From contig NZ_LOIC01000070.1 of assembly GCF_001684335.1 (NCBI RefSeq), positions 105,177-166,572 on the forward strand: a stretch of 61,396 nucleotides of DNA, given 5' to 3'. Source of the stretch: Photorhabdus namnaonensis. GTDB taxonomy: Bacteria; Pseudomonadota; Gammaproteobacteria; Enterobacterales; Enterobacteriaceae. The translations under genes and the position numbers were made by a program. Each line of letters opens with the position of its first letter. The first letter of the stretch is position 1. Under the pieces are notes generated by a model that did no database searches, had not been told where the DNA came from, and worked only from the letters and a program-made list of their open reading frames with translations. Of this stretch, positions 1 through 8,697 are shown one piece after another.

Positions 1-2
1 CC

Positions 3-1160
3 GCGGGTGATGTGGATGTGTTACTACTGGATAAAACCGGTACCATCACCTTGGGGAATCGCCAAGCCTCTCAGTTTCTGCCCGTGCCCGGCATAACGGA
101 ACAGCAGTTGGCGGATGCCGCTCAACTCTCTTCTTTAGCCGATGAAACACCAGAAGGCCGCAGCATTGTCATTCTGGCAAAACAGCGATTCAATCTGCGT
201 GAACGTGATCTGCGTTCACTGAACGCGACTTTTGTGCCTTTCTCAGCCATGACTCGAATGAGTGGCGTTAATGTGGAAAACCGCATGATCCGCAAAGGCG
301 CTGTCGATGCAATCCGCCGCCATATTGAAGTCAATCACGGAAAGTTCCCTGAAGCCGTGGAAATTTTGGTGCAAACAGTAGCACGTAAAGGAGGTACGCC
401 GCTGGTTGTCGCAGAAAATCAACAGGTACTGGGCGTTGTCGCGCTAAAAGATATCGTAAAAGGCGGCATTAAAGAGCGATTCAGTGAAATGCGCCGTATG
501 GGAATCAAAACCGTTATGATTACCGGCGATAACCGTCTGACCGCAGCCGCGATTGCCGCAGAAGCTGGAGTGGATGACTTTCTGGCGGAAGCCACCCCCG
601 AAGCCAAACTAGCCCTGATCCGCCAATATCAATCCGAAGGCCGTCTGGTCGCCATGACAGGCGATGGCACTAATGACGCCCCTGCACTTGCTCAAGCCGA
701 TGTTGCTGTCGCTATGAATTCAGGCACTCAGGCAGCCAAGGAAGCCGGCAATATGGTGGATCTGGATTCCAACCCAACCAAACTGATTGAAGTTGTCCAT
801 ATTGGTAAACAGATGTTGATGACACGTGGCTCTTTGACCACATTCAGTATCGCCAATGATATCGCAAAATATTTCGCCATTATCCCGGCGGCGTTTGCCG
901 TCACTTACCCACAATTAAATATCTTGAATATCATGCATCTGCATTCGCCCACTTCGGCGGTTTTATCGACCGTTATCTTTAACGCACTGATTATTGTTTT
1001 CTTGATCCCATTGGCGCTAAAAGGCGTGAGCTATCGACCAATGAATGCCTTGTCGCTTCTACGCCGCAACCTGTGGATTTATGGCTTAGGTGGTCTGATA
1101 GCGCCTTTCATCGGCATCAAACTAATAGATATGTTGCTCACTTTGCTGATACTTAAATAA
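3..1160 (+). CDS. kdpB: Potassium-transporting P-type ATPase subunit B, 5' end cut by window
   Basis: This is the catalytic subunit of the KdpFABC high-affinity K+ pump in the inner membrane. The reading frame is open from the first bases of the window and has no start here, so only about the C-terminal 386 residues are present. A GTG at position 12 is internal. The phosphorylation motif DKTGTIT is coded just after position 30. The P-domain motifs MITGDNR and [12 protein letters not shown] follow, then the C-terminal membrane helices beginning near [15 protein letters not shown]. kdpC follows after 11 bases, as in the usual kdpFABC order. Identity is clear from motifs and neighbours. Confidence 0.97.
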   Translation, partial: AGDVDVLLLDKTGTITLGNRQASQFLPVPGITEQQLADAAQLSSLADETPEGRSIVILAKQRFNLRERDLRSLNATFVPFSAMTRMSGVNVENRMIRKGAVDAIRRHIEVNHGKFPEAVEILVQTVARKGGTPLVVAENQQVLGVVALKDIVKGGIKERFSEMRRMGIKTVMITGDNRLTAAAIAAEAGVDDFLAEATPEAKLALIRQYQSEGRLVAMTGDGTNDAPALAQADVAVAMNSGTQAAKEAGNMVDLDSNPTKLIEVVHIGKQMLMTRGSLTTFSIANDIAKYFAIIPAAFAVTYPQLNILNIMHLHSPTSAVLSTVIFNALIIVFLIPLALKGVSYRPMNALSLLRRNLWIYGLGGLIAPFIGIKLIDMLLTLLILK

Positions 1161-1171
1161 AGGTGATGAAA

Positions 1172-1759
1172 ATGATTTGGTTACGTTCTTCCGTTGTGTT
1201 GTTGATATTTCTGACACTGATTACCGGCGTAGCTTATCCATTGCTGGCAACAGGTTTGTCAGAACTGATGTTCCCTTATCAAGCACAAGGCTCCATAGTC
1301 AAACAAAATGGTCAAACCGTTGGCTCTGAACTGATTGGTCAACCCTTTGCTAAAGCAATCTATTTTCACGGTCGCCCTTCTGCCACCGTAGATTATCCCT
1401 ATAACGCTCTGTCCTCTGGCGGCAGCAATTTAGCGCCCTCCAACCCGATATTGGATGATGAAATCAAACGCAGAGTTGAGCAACTGCGCCAATTTAACCG
1501 CCAGCCAGACACTCCTGTACCCGTTGATCTAGTCACCGCATCCAGTAGCGGCCTCGATCCTCACATTTCACCCGCCGCCGCTGACTTTCAAGCACAGAGA
1601 GTCGCTGACGCACGCCGTTTACCGGTTAAAGTGATAAAACAATTAATCAGGGATAATATTGAGCTGCCCCCATCGGAATTCCTCGGTGAGCCGGTGATTA
1701 ATGTGTTAAAACTTAATCTTGCCCTTGATAATTTGCATAAGAAAAAACAGAAAGGCTGA
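1172..1759 (+). CDS. kdpC: Potassium-transporting ATPase subunit C
   Basis: KdpC is the single-span subunit that stabilises the KdpFABC complex. The protein is 195 residues with one N-terminal membrane segment (about residues 5-27) and the family motif GRPSATVDYPYN in the middle. An in-frame GTG at 1163 and ATG at 1166 also exist. I chose the ATG at 1172 because AAGGTG ends six bases before it, while the earlier starts have no room for a ribosome binding site. kdpD starts two bases after its stop, so the two are probably translated together. Confidence 0.95.
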   Translation: MIWLRSSVVLLIFLTLITGVAYPLLATGLSELMFPYQAQGSIVKQNGQTVGSELIGQPFAKAIYFHGRPSATVDYPYNALSSGGSNLAPSNPILDDEIKRRVEQLRQFNRQPDTPVPVDLVTASSSGLDPHISPAAADFQAQRVADARRLPVKVIKQLIRDNIELPPSEFLGEPVINVLKLNLALDNLHKKKQKG

Positions 1760-1761
1760 AC

Positions 1762-4455
1762 ATGGATCAACACGAACCACAGCGCCCTGACCCGGATGAA
1801 TTACTGATACTGCTTAACGAGAAACAGCGCGGTAAATTAAAAATATTTTTCGGTGCCTGCGCCGGCGTGGGAAAAACCTACGCCATGTTGCAGGAAGCGC
1901 AAAGATTGCGTGCTCAGGGGTTGGATGTGGTTATCGGCGTGGTAGAAACTCATGAGCGGCAAGGAACTGCCGCTTTACTTGATGGTTTGCCACAACTGCC
2001 ACTTAAACAGATCCACTACCGACGGCGCAGAACCACCGCCTTTGATCTTGATACCGCCATTGCCCGCCACCCGGCCATCATTTTGATGGATGAGTTGGCA
2101 TTCACTAATCCCCACACCAGCCGTCATCCCAAACGCTGGCAAGATGTTGAAGAATTACTTGAAGCCGGCATCGATGTGCTAACCACCATCAACGTTCAGC
2201 ATCTGGAAAGCCTCAATGATGTTGTGGGTGATATTACCGGCATCCGGGTCAGGGAAACTATCCCTGATCATATCTTTGATCAGGCAAATGAAATTGTTTT
2301 GGTTGATCTACCTCCAGATGATCTGCGCCAACGGCTCAATGAAGGTAAGGTCTATATTCCTAGTCAGGCAGAACGTGCCATCGAAAATTTTTTTCGCAAA
2401 GGGAATTTGATTGCATTACGGGAACTCGCTTTACGCCGGACGGCTGATCGTGTTGACGATCAAATGCGTGCTTTCCGCGACACACAAGGACCTGAACCGG
2501 TCTGGCATACCCGTGATAATCTTCTACTATGCATCGGTAATAGCTCAGGTAATGAGAAACTCATTCGCACTGCCGCTCGCCTTGCGGCCCGATTAGGCTG
2601 TATCTGGCATGCCATCTATGTTGAAACCCCAAAGCTGTACCAATTACCCGAAGGTAAACGGCGCACTATTTTAAAAGCACTCAGATTAGCGCATGAATTG
2701 GGGGCTGAAACCGCGACACTTTCCGATTCAAACAAAGAAAAAGCGGTATTACGTTATGCCAGAGAACATAACCTTGGCAAAATTCTGATAGGCCGTCGCT
2801 GTACCTCCAAACAGAAGTTGTTTGGCTGGCAATGGCGTCCTGGTTTTGCTGACCGATTGGGAAAACTCGGGCCAGATTTAGATTTGGTCATTGTCGCATT
2901 AGAAGAACGCAGCCACTGGGATAAAGAGCATGATAACCGCCCTGTGAGTGAAAAATGGCGAGTACAGATTCAAGGCTGCCTGATCGCTATCGCGCTCTGT
3001 ACACTTATCACCTTGTTCTCCCGAACATTCTTGCTGACCCTTGATAAAGCCAATCTTGTCACGCTCTATCTGCTTGGCGTCGTCATCATTGCGCTATTTT
3101 ACGGACGCCGACCATCAATCTTTGCCGCTTTTATTAATGTCATTAGTTTCGATATCTTCTTTGTACAGCCTCATTGGTCCCTTGCTGTTACCGATATGCA
3201 GTACCTGCTGACCTTTAGTGTCATGCTGATCGTGGGCGTCGTCGTTGGAAACTTAACCGCGGGAATGAGATATCAGGCGCGAATTGCCCGTTACCGTGAA
3301 CAACGAACCCGCAATCTCTATGAAATGACCCGTGAGCTGAGCCGAGCGCTGAATGAAGAAGATATCGCCCGCACCAGCTACCATTTTCTTACCAATGGTT
3401 TTCAGGCTAAAACTGGGCTCTTTTTACCCAACGACGATGGCAACTTATATCAATTGACGACAAATAATGGCGGTCACATGCTGATTGATGACGCCATTGC
3501 AAAATGGAGTTTTGATAAAAATCTGCCGGCCGGAGCGGGAACCGACACGCTACCTAGCGTACCTTATCAACTACAGCCTATTGCTACACCTTCTCAGACA
3601 CTGGCTGTATTGGCTATTGAACCATCCTATTTACGCCAGTTACTGATCCCTGAACAACAGCGATTACTGCAAACATTTACCGGCCTCATCGCCAATGCCT
3701 TGGAAAGACTGCAACTCTCTCGTCGGGCAGAATCGGCGAAACTGGATACAGAGCGGGAACAGTTACGTAACTCGCTTCTGGCGGCCCTGTCTCACGATTT
3801 ACGCACGCCGTTGACAGTCCTGTTCGGACAAGCAGAAATTCTGATGTTAGATCTATCTGCCGAAGGCTCTCCGCATACCAAACAGGTAAATCAGATCCGC
3901 CAACAAATTCTCAGCACTTCCCGTCTGGTTAACAACTTACTGGACATGGCGCGTATCCAATCGGGAGGAATTCAGCTCAATCTGGAATGGCAATCGCTGG
4001 AAGAGATCGTCGGCAGCACCTTACGTTCTCTGGAATATGCGCTCAATCGTCACCCAGTCGCGGTTTCCCTGCCATCCGATTTGCTGTTGCATTGTGATGC
4101 GAGTTTACTGGAGCGGGTATTTATCAACCTGTTGGAAAACGCAATCAAATATACCGATGATCAAACACCACTGGGCATCAAAGCGACAACCGAGAAAAAT
4201 CAAATTCATATTGAAGTTTGGGATGCGGGTAAAGGCATTCCCCCGGAACAAGAACAATTAATTTTCGATAAATTCTCCCGCGCTCGTAAAGAGTCCGCCA
4301 TTCCGGGCGTGGGCCTTGGATTGGCAATTTGCCGGGCAATTATTGAAATCCACCAAGGAAAGATTTGGGCGACCAATAACGAAAAAGGTGGAGCAAGTTT
4401 TCACTTTGTTCTACCGTTAGAGAAACCGCCAGAAATTATTACTGAGGAGATGTGA
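1762..4455 (+). CDS. kdpD: Sensor histidine kinase KdpD
   Basis: This inner-membrane sensor kinase controls kdpFABC in response to K+ limitation. Domains in order: an N-terminal KdpD domain with a Walker A motif (GACAGVGKT, about residue 31), a universal-stress-protein-like domain around residues 250-380, four close membrane helices around 405-500, a GAF-like region, a HisKA domain with phospho-accepting His678 in SHDLRTP, and an HATPase domain (NLLENAIKYT, GVGLGLAI). At 897 residues it is full length. Its stop overlaps the start of kdpE, which indicates coupled translation of sensor and regulator. Confidence 0.97.
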   Translation: MDQHEPQRPDPDELLILLNEKQRGKLKIFFGACAGVGKTYAMLQEAQRLRAQGLDVVIGVVETHERQGTAALLDGLPQLPLKQIHYRRRRTTAFDLDTAIARHPAIILMDELAFTNPHTSRHPKRWQDVEELLEAGIDVLTTINVQHLESLNDVVGDITGIRVRETIPDHIFDQANEIVLVDLPPDDLRQRLNEGKVYIPSQAERAIENFFRKGNLIALRELALRRTADRVDDQMRAFRDTQGPEPVWHTRDNLLLCIGNSSGNEKLIRTAARLAARLGCIWHAIYVETPKLYQLPEGKRRTILKALRLAHELGAETATLSDSNKEKAVLRYAREHNLGKILIGRRCTSKQKLFGWQWRPGFADRLGKLGPDLDLVIVALEERSHWDKEHDNRPVSEKWRVQIQGCLIAIALCTLITLFSRTFLLTLDKANLVTLYLLGVVIIALFYGRRPSIFAAFINVISFDIFFVQPHWSLAVTDMQYLLTFSVMLIVGVVVGNLTAGMRYQARIARYREQRTRNLYEMTRELSRALNEEDIARTSYHFLTNGFQAKTGLFLPNDDGNLYQLTTNNGGHMLIDDAIAKWSFDKNLPAGAGTDTLPSVPYQLQPIATPSQTLAVLAIEPSYLRQLLIPEQQRLLQTFTGLIANALERLQLSRRAESAKLDTEREQLRNSLLAALSHDLRTPLTVLFGQAEILMLDLSAEGSPHTKQVNQIRQQILSTSRLVNNLLDMARIQSGGIQLNLEWQSLEEIVGSTLRSLEYALNRHPVAVSLPSDLLLHCDASLLERVFINLLENAIKYTDDQTPLGIKATTEKNQIHIEVWDAGKGIPPEQEQLIFDKFSRARKESAIPGVGLGLAICRAIIEIHQGKIWATNNEKGGASFHFVLPLEKPPEIITEEM

Positions 4456-5144
4456 TTATTACCAATAATAGCACCATCTTAATTATTGAAGATGAAAAAG
4501 AGATCCGACGCTTTGTCCGGTTAGCGTTGGAAGGTGAAGGCTATCGCGTATTTGACAGTGATACGCTGAAATGGGGCCTGATTGAAGCGGGAACCCGTAA
4601 GCCTGACTTAATTATTCTCGATTTGGGCTTGCCGGATGGTGACGGTATTAATTTAATCCGTGATCTGCGCCAATGGAGTTCAATTCCCGTTATTGTTCTC
4701 TCTGCCCGTGATAAAGAAGCGGATAAAGTTGCGGCATTGGATGTCGGCGCTGATGACTACCTGAGTAAACCCTTTGGCATCAGTGAGCTATTGGCAAGAG
4801 TCCGGGTTGCCTTACGTCGTTTTGCCAGAACCAATAAAGAAGAGTCGATCATTCATTTTTCTGATGTCGTTGTCGATTTGGTTAACCGCCGAATCACCAA
4901 AAACGATGAAGAACTGCATCTCACCCCGATTGAATTCCGATTATTAGGTGAATTATTGGCGAATAGCGGCAAAGTACTCACCCAACGCCAATTACTCAAC
5001 CAAGTTTGGGGCCCTAATTATGTTGAACACAACCATTATTTACGGATTTATATGGGGCATTTACGACAAAAATTGGAAGCTGACCCAACCAGACCAAAAC
5101 ATTTACTGACTGAAACCGGCATTGGTTATCGGTTTATGCCTTAA
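4452..5144 (+). CDS. kdpE: Response regulator KdpE
   Basis: KdpE is the OmpR/PhoB-type regulator that activates the kdp operon when phosphorylated by KdpD. The receiver domain carries acidic residues near residue 13, the phospho-acceptor Asp57 in LILDLGLPDGDG and a conserved Lys in YLSKPF. The C-terminal winged helix includes LTPIEFRLL and a TGIGYRF ending. It starts at a GTG that overlaps the kdpD stop; GAGGAG lies just upstream inside kdpD. The length of 230 residues is close to that of E. coli KdpE. Confidence 0.96.
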   Translation: MIITNNSTILIIEDEKEIRRFVRLALEGEGYRVFDSDTLKWGLIEAGTRKPDLIILDLGLPDGDGINLIRDLRQWSSIPVIVLSARDKEADKVAALDVGADDYLSKPFGISELLARVRVALRRFARTNKEESIIHFSDVVVDLVNRRITKNDEELHLTPIEFRLLGELLANSGKVLTQRQLLNQVWGPNYVEHNHYLRIYMGHLRQKLEADPTRPKHLLTETGIGYRFMP

Positions 5145-5183
5145 TGCCTGAAACACGAATCAAATCTCTTCATGTCTCAGGCA
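5145..5183. terminator. Weak inverted repeat after kdpE
   Basis: Seven-base arms TGCCTGA (5145-5151) and TCAGGCA (5177-5183) flank a 25-base loop. It lies between kdpE and the convergent HAD gene. There is no T-run, so an intrinsic terminator is only possible, not shown. Confidence 0.3.
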
Positions 5184-5209
5184 ATTAACATCTCTCAGCA
5201 AAGCTTAGC

Positions 5210-6022
5210 TTATTTCACCTGACACACATATTCAGACAAATAATAAGCGACAGACTCTTCGCGGCAAGAACCTATAACATCTGCATGAGGAAGCGCTTGT
5301 TTAACCCTATCCTGTGCCGTGCCCATGATGACCCCTTTAGCGGCGGTTGAAAGCATTTCTACGTCATTCATACCATCGCCAAACGCAATAGTTTGGTTGA
5401 TTGGGACGCCAAGAAACTCAGCTAACTGAATTAAAGCCCGTCCTTTCGAAACACCACTACCCATTACCTCCAGACACCAAGGAAATGAGAAAGCGACACT
5501 GACATTATCAGAAAATAGATCAATTAAATGACGTTCTAATTTAACCAACGCATCATGATCTCTCTTCTTATGAATGAAAAAGATTTTCTCAACCGCATCA
5601 CAAGGCATTTCATCAGCCTGTCTAACTACGGGATTAAAATTATCATTCTGATTAAAATCACTGAAACTATGGTGTAGCTCACTGGTTAACCATTGGGAAC
5701 CACAATACATATTAATCACTAAATCCTGATCCGCCTGTGTTTCCTCAATCACTCTTTTGACTACATCACCCGGTAGATATTGTCTGATATCCAATTTTTT
5801 ACAGGCACTAGTCAATCTGGCGCCATTAGACGTAATCAGATGTACCGGTATATCAAAATCACCAATAATAGCGTTAACATCAGTATGATGCCTGCCGGTG
5901 GCAAATACGATCTGCTTGCCTTTATTTGACAAATCAGTCAACACCTGATGGGTAAATTTACCTATCGTATCCCCGTGAAGTAATAGAGTTCCATCAAGAT
6001 CTGTAGCAATAAGATTATACAT
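5210..6022 (-). CDS. Cof-type HAD-superfamily phosphatase, YigL-like
   Basis: This is a 270-residue HAD hydrolase of the Cof/YigL type, a family that dephosphorylates small phosphorylated metabolites such as sugar phosphates and PLP. Visible motifs are the nucleophile motif DLDGT (residues 8-12), ATGRH, TSNGA, SKGRAL and GDGMNDVEML. The ATG at 6022 has GGGAAG upstream; an earlier in-frame ATG at 6040 lacks a binding site and would add six residues. It is the last gene of the minus-strand cluster, 34 bases after the formyltransferase gene. It could act on a pathway intermediate or in self-protection, but its role here is inferred from position only. Confidence 0.85.
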   Translation of the reverse strand: MYNLIATDLDGTLLLHGDTIGKFTHQVLTDLSNKGKQIVFATGRHHTDVNAIIGDFDIPVHLITSNGARLTSACKKLDIRQYLPGDVVKRVIEETQADQDLVINMYCGSQWLTSELHHSFSDFNQNDNFNPVVRQADEMPCDAVEKIFFIHKKRDHDALVKLERHLIDLFSDNVSVAFSFPWCLEVMGSGVSKGRALIQLAEFLGVPINQTIAFGDGMNDVEMLSTAAKGVIMGTAQDRVKQALPHADVIGSCREESVAYYLSEYVCQVK

Positions 6023-6056
6023 AAGCGCTTCCCGGTACATTAAGAACCATTATTAT

Positions 6057-6731
6057 CTACGCTTGATTCAGCAATTCAAGCGATGCTTTCTTGGTAAATG
6101 TCATCCTTTCTTCCAGACTATGATTGTCCTTTTCATAATAAATCGTTGCCTCTGAATTAACCTGAGGTCTTGGTGTTATTCTTTCCAATATTGGCATTGT
6201 GTCAAGGAATAATTGTCTGGAATAGTTAATAGCCCTTGTATAAGTATCAATAACCTCTTCAAATTCAGGGTAAATAGAAAATGAGATCTGATTGACAATC
6301 GGCCCCGCGTCAATACCTTCGTTAATTTCATGGATCGTCACACCGTGGGACTGTTCTCCATTTTTCAATGCCCAGTTTACCGGCCTTACGCCGCGATATT
6401 TAGGCAAATAGGACAAATGAATATTCAATATTCTCTTACAAGAATTAATGAATTTTAACGGTAATATCCGCTTATGAAACACGACAAAGCATAAATCACA
6501 AGTGAAATCACCACTTTCATAACCAGGCAGATTCTCAACTTTATTATCCTCAATAACAGAAATATTATTTTGATAACAGAAGTCGATTAACGTCTGATCA
6601 GTGCTTACGGGTTCGAATTTATCTGCCACCACATGCAATATTTTATACTCTTTATGATTTAAGAAATATTGACAAATGAAAATTGCCAATTCTCCTTTAC
6701 CACAAATTACCACTGTTTTTGGATGGCTCAT
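6057..6731 (-). CDS. Formyltransferase-family enzyme (probable N-formyltransferase of a biosynthetic cluster)
   Basis: The 224-residue protein has the formyl_trans_N fold used by methionyl-tRNA and amino-sugar formyltransferases, which take formyl from N10-formyl-tetrahydrofolate. The catalytic triad is visible as Asn103 and His105 (in ILNIHLSYLPKYRG) and Asp141 (in GIDAGPI). It lacks the C-terminal tRNA-binding domain of Fmt, so it is not the initiator-tRNA enzyme. The start ATG overlaps the preceding stop as ATGA and has GAGG seven bases upstream, so translation is coupled to the upstream gene. With the N-monooxygenase in the same operon, an N-formyl-N-hydroxy product is the natural inference; the substrate is not proven. 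Confidence 0.82.
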   Translation of the reverse strand: MSHPKTVVICGKGELAIFICQYFLNHKEYKILHVVADKFEPVSTDQTLIDFCYQNNISVIEDNKVENLPGYESGDFTCDLCFVVFHKRILPLKFINSCKRILNIHLSYLPKYRGVRPVNWALKNGEQSHGVTIHEINEGIDAGPIVNQISFSIYPEFEEVIDTYTRAINYSRQLFLDTMPILERITPRPQVNSEATIYYEKDNHSLEERMTFTKKASLELLNQA

Positions 6732-8584
6732 TCGCAAACCTCATTAACTTTCTTAACCACACTAATATCACTAATATTAATTAGTCCCTGCATTACCATA
6801 CGCAATGAACGTATTAAAATTTCATTATCGCTTGGTGTTCGGCAGGAAATACGCAAATACCTATCAGAGTCTATATTTCCTTTACCAGAACACTCTTTTA
6901 CATATAATCCATGAATATCTAAAAGTAACCGTGATATCGTTTTTGCATCAGAAACATGCAATTTACAGTAAACAAAATTAGAATCCGTTTCATAGGCAGT
7001 AATACCTTCGATTGAATTTAATTCTTGCTGTAATTTTAACGTATCAATAATCACTTGTTCACAACTTAATTTATAACTCTCTCTATATTGAGGTAATCTC
7101 AATAAAAACTCTTCAGCAAAACCATTAATATTCCAAATGGGTAACACAGCTCTTATTTTACCAAGTAACTCCTGATTTGCAGTGGCAATATATCCTATAC
7201 GAATACCACCAATCCCGAAGGTTTTACTCATACTGCGAATGACAGATAAATTCTTATAGTTATCTAAATGCATTAACATTGTGTCATCACGCATTTTAGA
7301 GAAATCTAAGAAAGATTCATCAACAATTAAGTGGATATTTAATGCTAACAATTCTCCAGCCAAATATAACAGGCTATCAATAGGTGTCAGTTTACCTGTC
7401 GGATTATTAGGTGACTCAATCACCACCACATTTGGCTTCTCTTCTTTCGCCAACGTTAATAGTTCATCAATATCTATCTCAAAATCTCGGCTCTCTTTAC
7501 TATAGCTAAATATTGTTCTGTCTTTACCAAAGCAATTAGCATACTCATTAAATGATGGCACAGTAACTAATACTCTACCTTTATAAAGGTCAGGAAGCCG
7601 TTTAATTATCTCAGCAGCACCATTTGCAATACATAATTGTGTTCTCTCTATCCCAATAAATTCAGATAAAGCATGTTCGACTAAACGATTCCCACCAGGA
7701 TAATTTAAAAATATTTCATCAAAATTATTCTTTATTTCATTTTTCAATTTCTTAGGTGGAAAGTTGAAATTATAAATTAAGCCAAAGTCAATAATAGGAT
7801 AACGCCAGTAACCACCGTGCCTATTTTGAATAAGATCTAATTTATTATTACTTGAGATAAAGTCACAAATAGTAAGATCATAAGTATTATCTACCTCATA
7901 CCATTGAGAATGATCAACAATAGTTGCTTTAAATTCAGCGATATTATTCAGTAAAGACTGTTTAAATATATCCTCATAATATAGCCCTGTCGACCCATTA
8001 CTAACATAATTTTCCAATTCCTTAGTAATATGTTCAGCAAAATTAGCGGTGCAAATATTATAAATATTTACCGTCTTATATTGACCTTCTTCAACCTGAT
8101 AATGGCTATCCTTAGTAGAATTTAATGCAATAATATTATCTTTATCTATTCTTGCATAAGTCCCTTCCATATTGCCACTAAGAGGAGAAACAAGGACATT
8201 GAGATCTCCTGCTTTTAACATCACTGTTTCCAAACATTTCTTGGTGAAGAAGATATCCCCTTCAAGGATCAGCGTATCTTGCTTAATCCAATTCCTGGCA
8301 AGATATAAAGAATAGATATTATTGGTTGATTCCCACTTTTCACTATTAACAAATTCAATATCCAGATTATATGTCTTTTGTTTAATATGAGACATTAAAA
8401 TATCACTTTTATAACCCACCACAATAATCACTTTCTTAATACCGACAGCTTCGATATTTTTCAGCGCATTATCGATAAATGATGTTTGATTTGTTTCTAC
8501 CAAAGGTTTTGGTTTATTTGCTGTTCTGGTAGATAACCGGCTGCCTCTTCCGGCACAGAGAAGGATTGCTGTTTTTTTATTCAT
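6728..8584 (-). CDS. Bifunctional nucleotidyltransferase / PLP-dependent aminotransferase-fold enzyme, FrbH-like
   Basis: This 618-residue protein fuses two enzymes. Residues about 1-245 are a LicC-like sugar/choline-phosphate nucleotidyltransferase with the NTP-binding loop LLCAGRGSRL (8-17), KPKPLVE and a metal-binding Asp in LEGD (residue 110). Residues about 260-605 are a class I/II aminotransferase-fold domain of the HisC/CobD kind: SPNNPTG (391-397), DESF (422-425), PLP lysine Lys454 in SMSKTFG, and Arg residues in RYLRISCRT for a substrate carboxylate. The same fusion is known in FrbH of FR-900098 biosynthesis, which adds CMP to a phosphonate amino acid and decarboxylates it. CobD-like threonine-phosphate decarboxylases support a decarboxylase role for this fold. 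The gene is AT-rich compared with its chromosomal neighbours. Fused domains are certain; substrate is inferred. Confidence 0.85.
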   Translation of the reverse strand: MNKKTAILLCAGRGSRLSTRTANKPKPLVETNQTSFIDNALKNIEAVGIKKVIIVVGYKSDILMSHIKQKTYNLDIEFVNSEKWESTNNIYSLYLARNWIKQDTLILEGDIFFTKKCLETVMLKAGDLNVLVSPLSGNMEGTYARIDKDNIIALNSTKDSHYQVEEGQYKTVNIYNICTANFAEHITKELENYVSNGSTGLYYEDIFKQSLLNNIAEFKATIVDHSQWYEVDNTYDLTICDFISSNNKLDLIQNRHGGYWRYPIIDFGLIYNFNFPPKKLKNEIKNNFDEIFLNYPGGNRLVEHALSEFIGIERTQLCIANGAAEIIKRLPDLYKGRVLVTVPSFNEYANCFGKDRTIFSYSKESRDFEIDIDELLTLAKEEKPNVVVIESPNNPTGKLTPIDSLLYLAGELLALNIHLIVDESFLDFSKMRDDTMLMHLDNYKNLSVIRSMSKTFGIGGIRIGYIATANQELLGKIRAVLPIWNINGFAEEFLLRLPQYRESYKLSCEQVIIDTLKLQQELNSIEGITAYETDSNFVYCKLHVSDAKTISRLLLDIHGLYVKECSGKGNIDSDRYLRISCRTPSDNEILIRSLRMVMQGLINISDISVVKKVNEVCE

Positions 8585-8697
8585 AGTCTTAATAAATTAT
8601 TTTAAATTGATGTTAAAAGGTTATTTTATTCTTAAATAATAATTAACCTAAAATATAGTCCGTTAATAATGATATAAAATTGATATTGAATTAAATA

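Noticed and set aside
6057-6731. Methionyl-tRNA formyltransferase (fmt)
   Set aside because: The C-terminal tRNA-binding domain is absent, the protein is about 90 residues too short, and it is not next to def.
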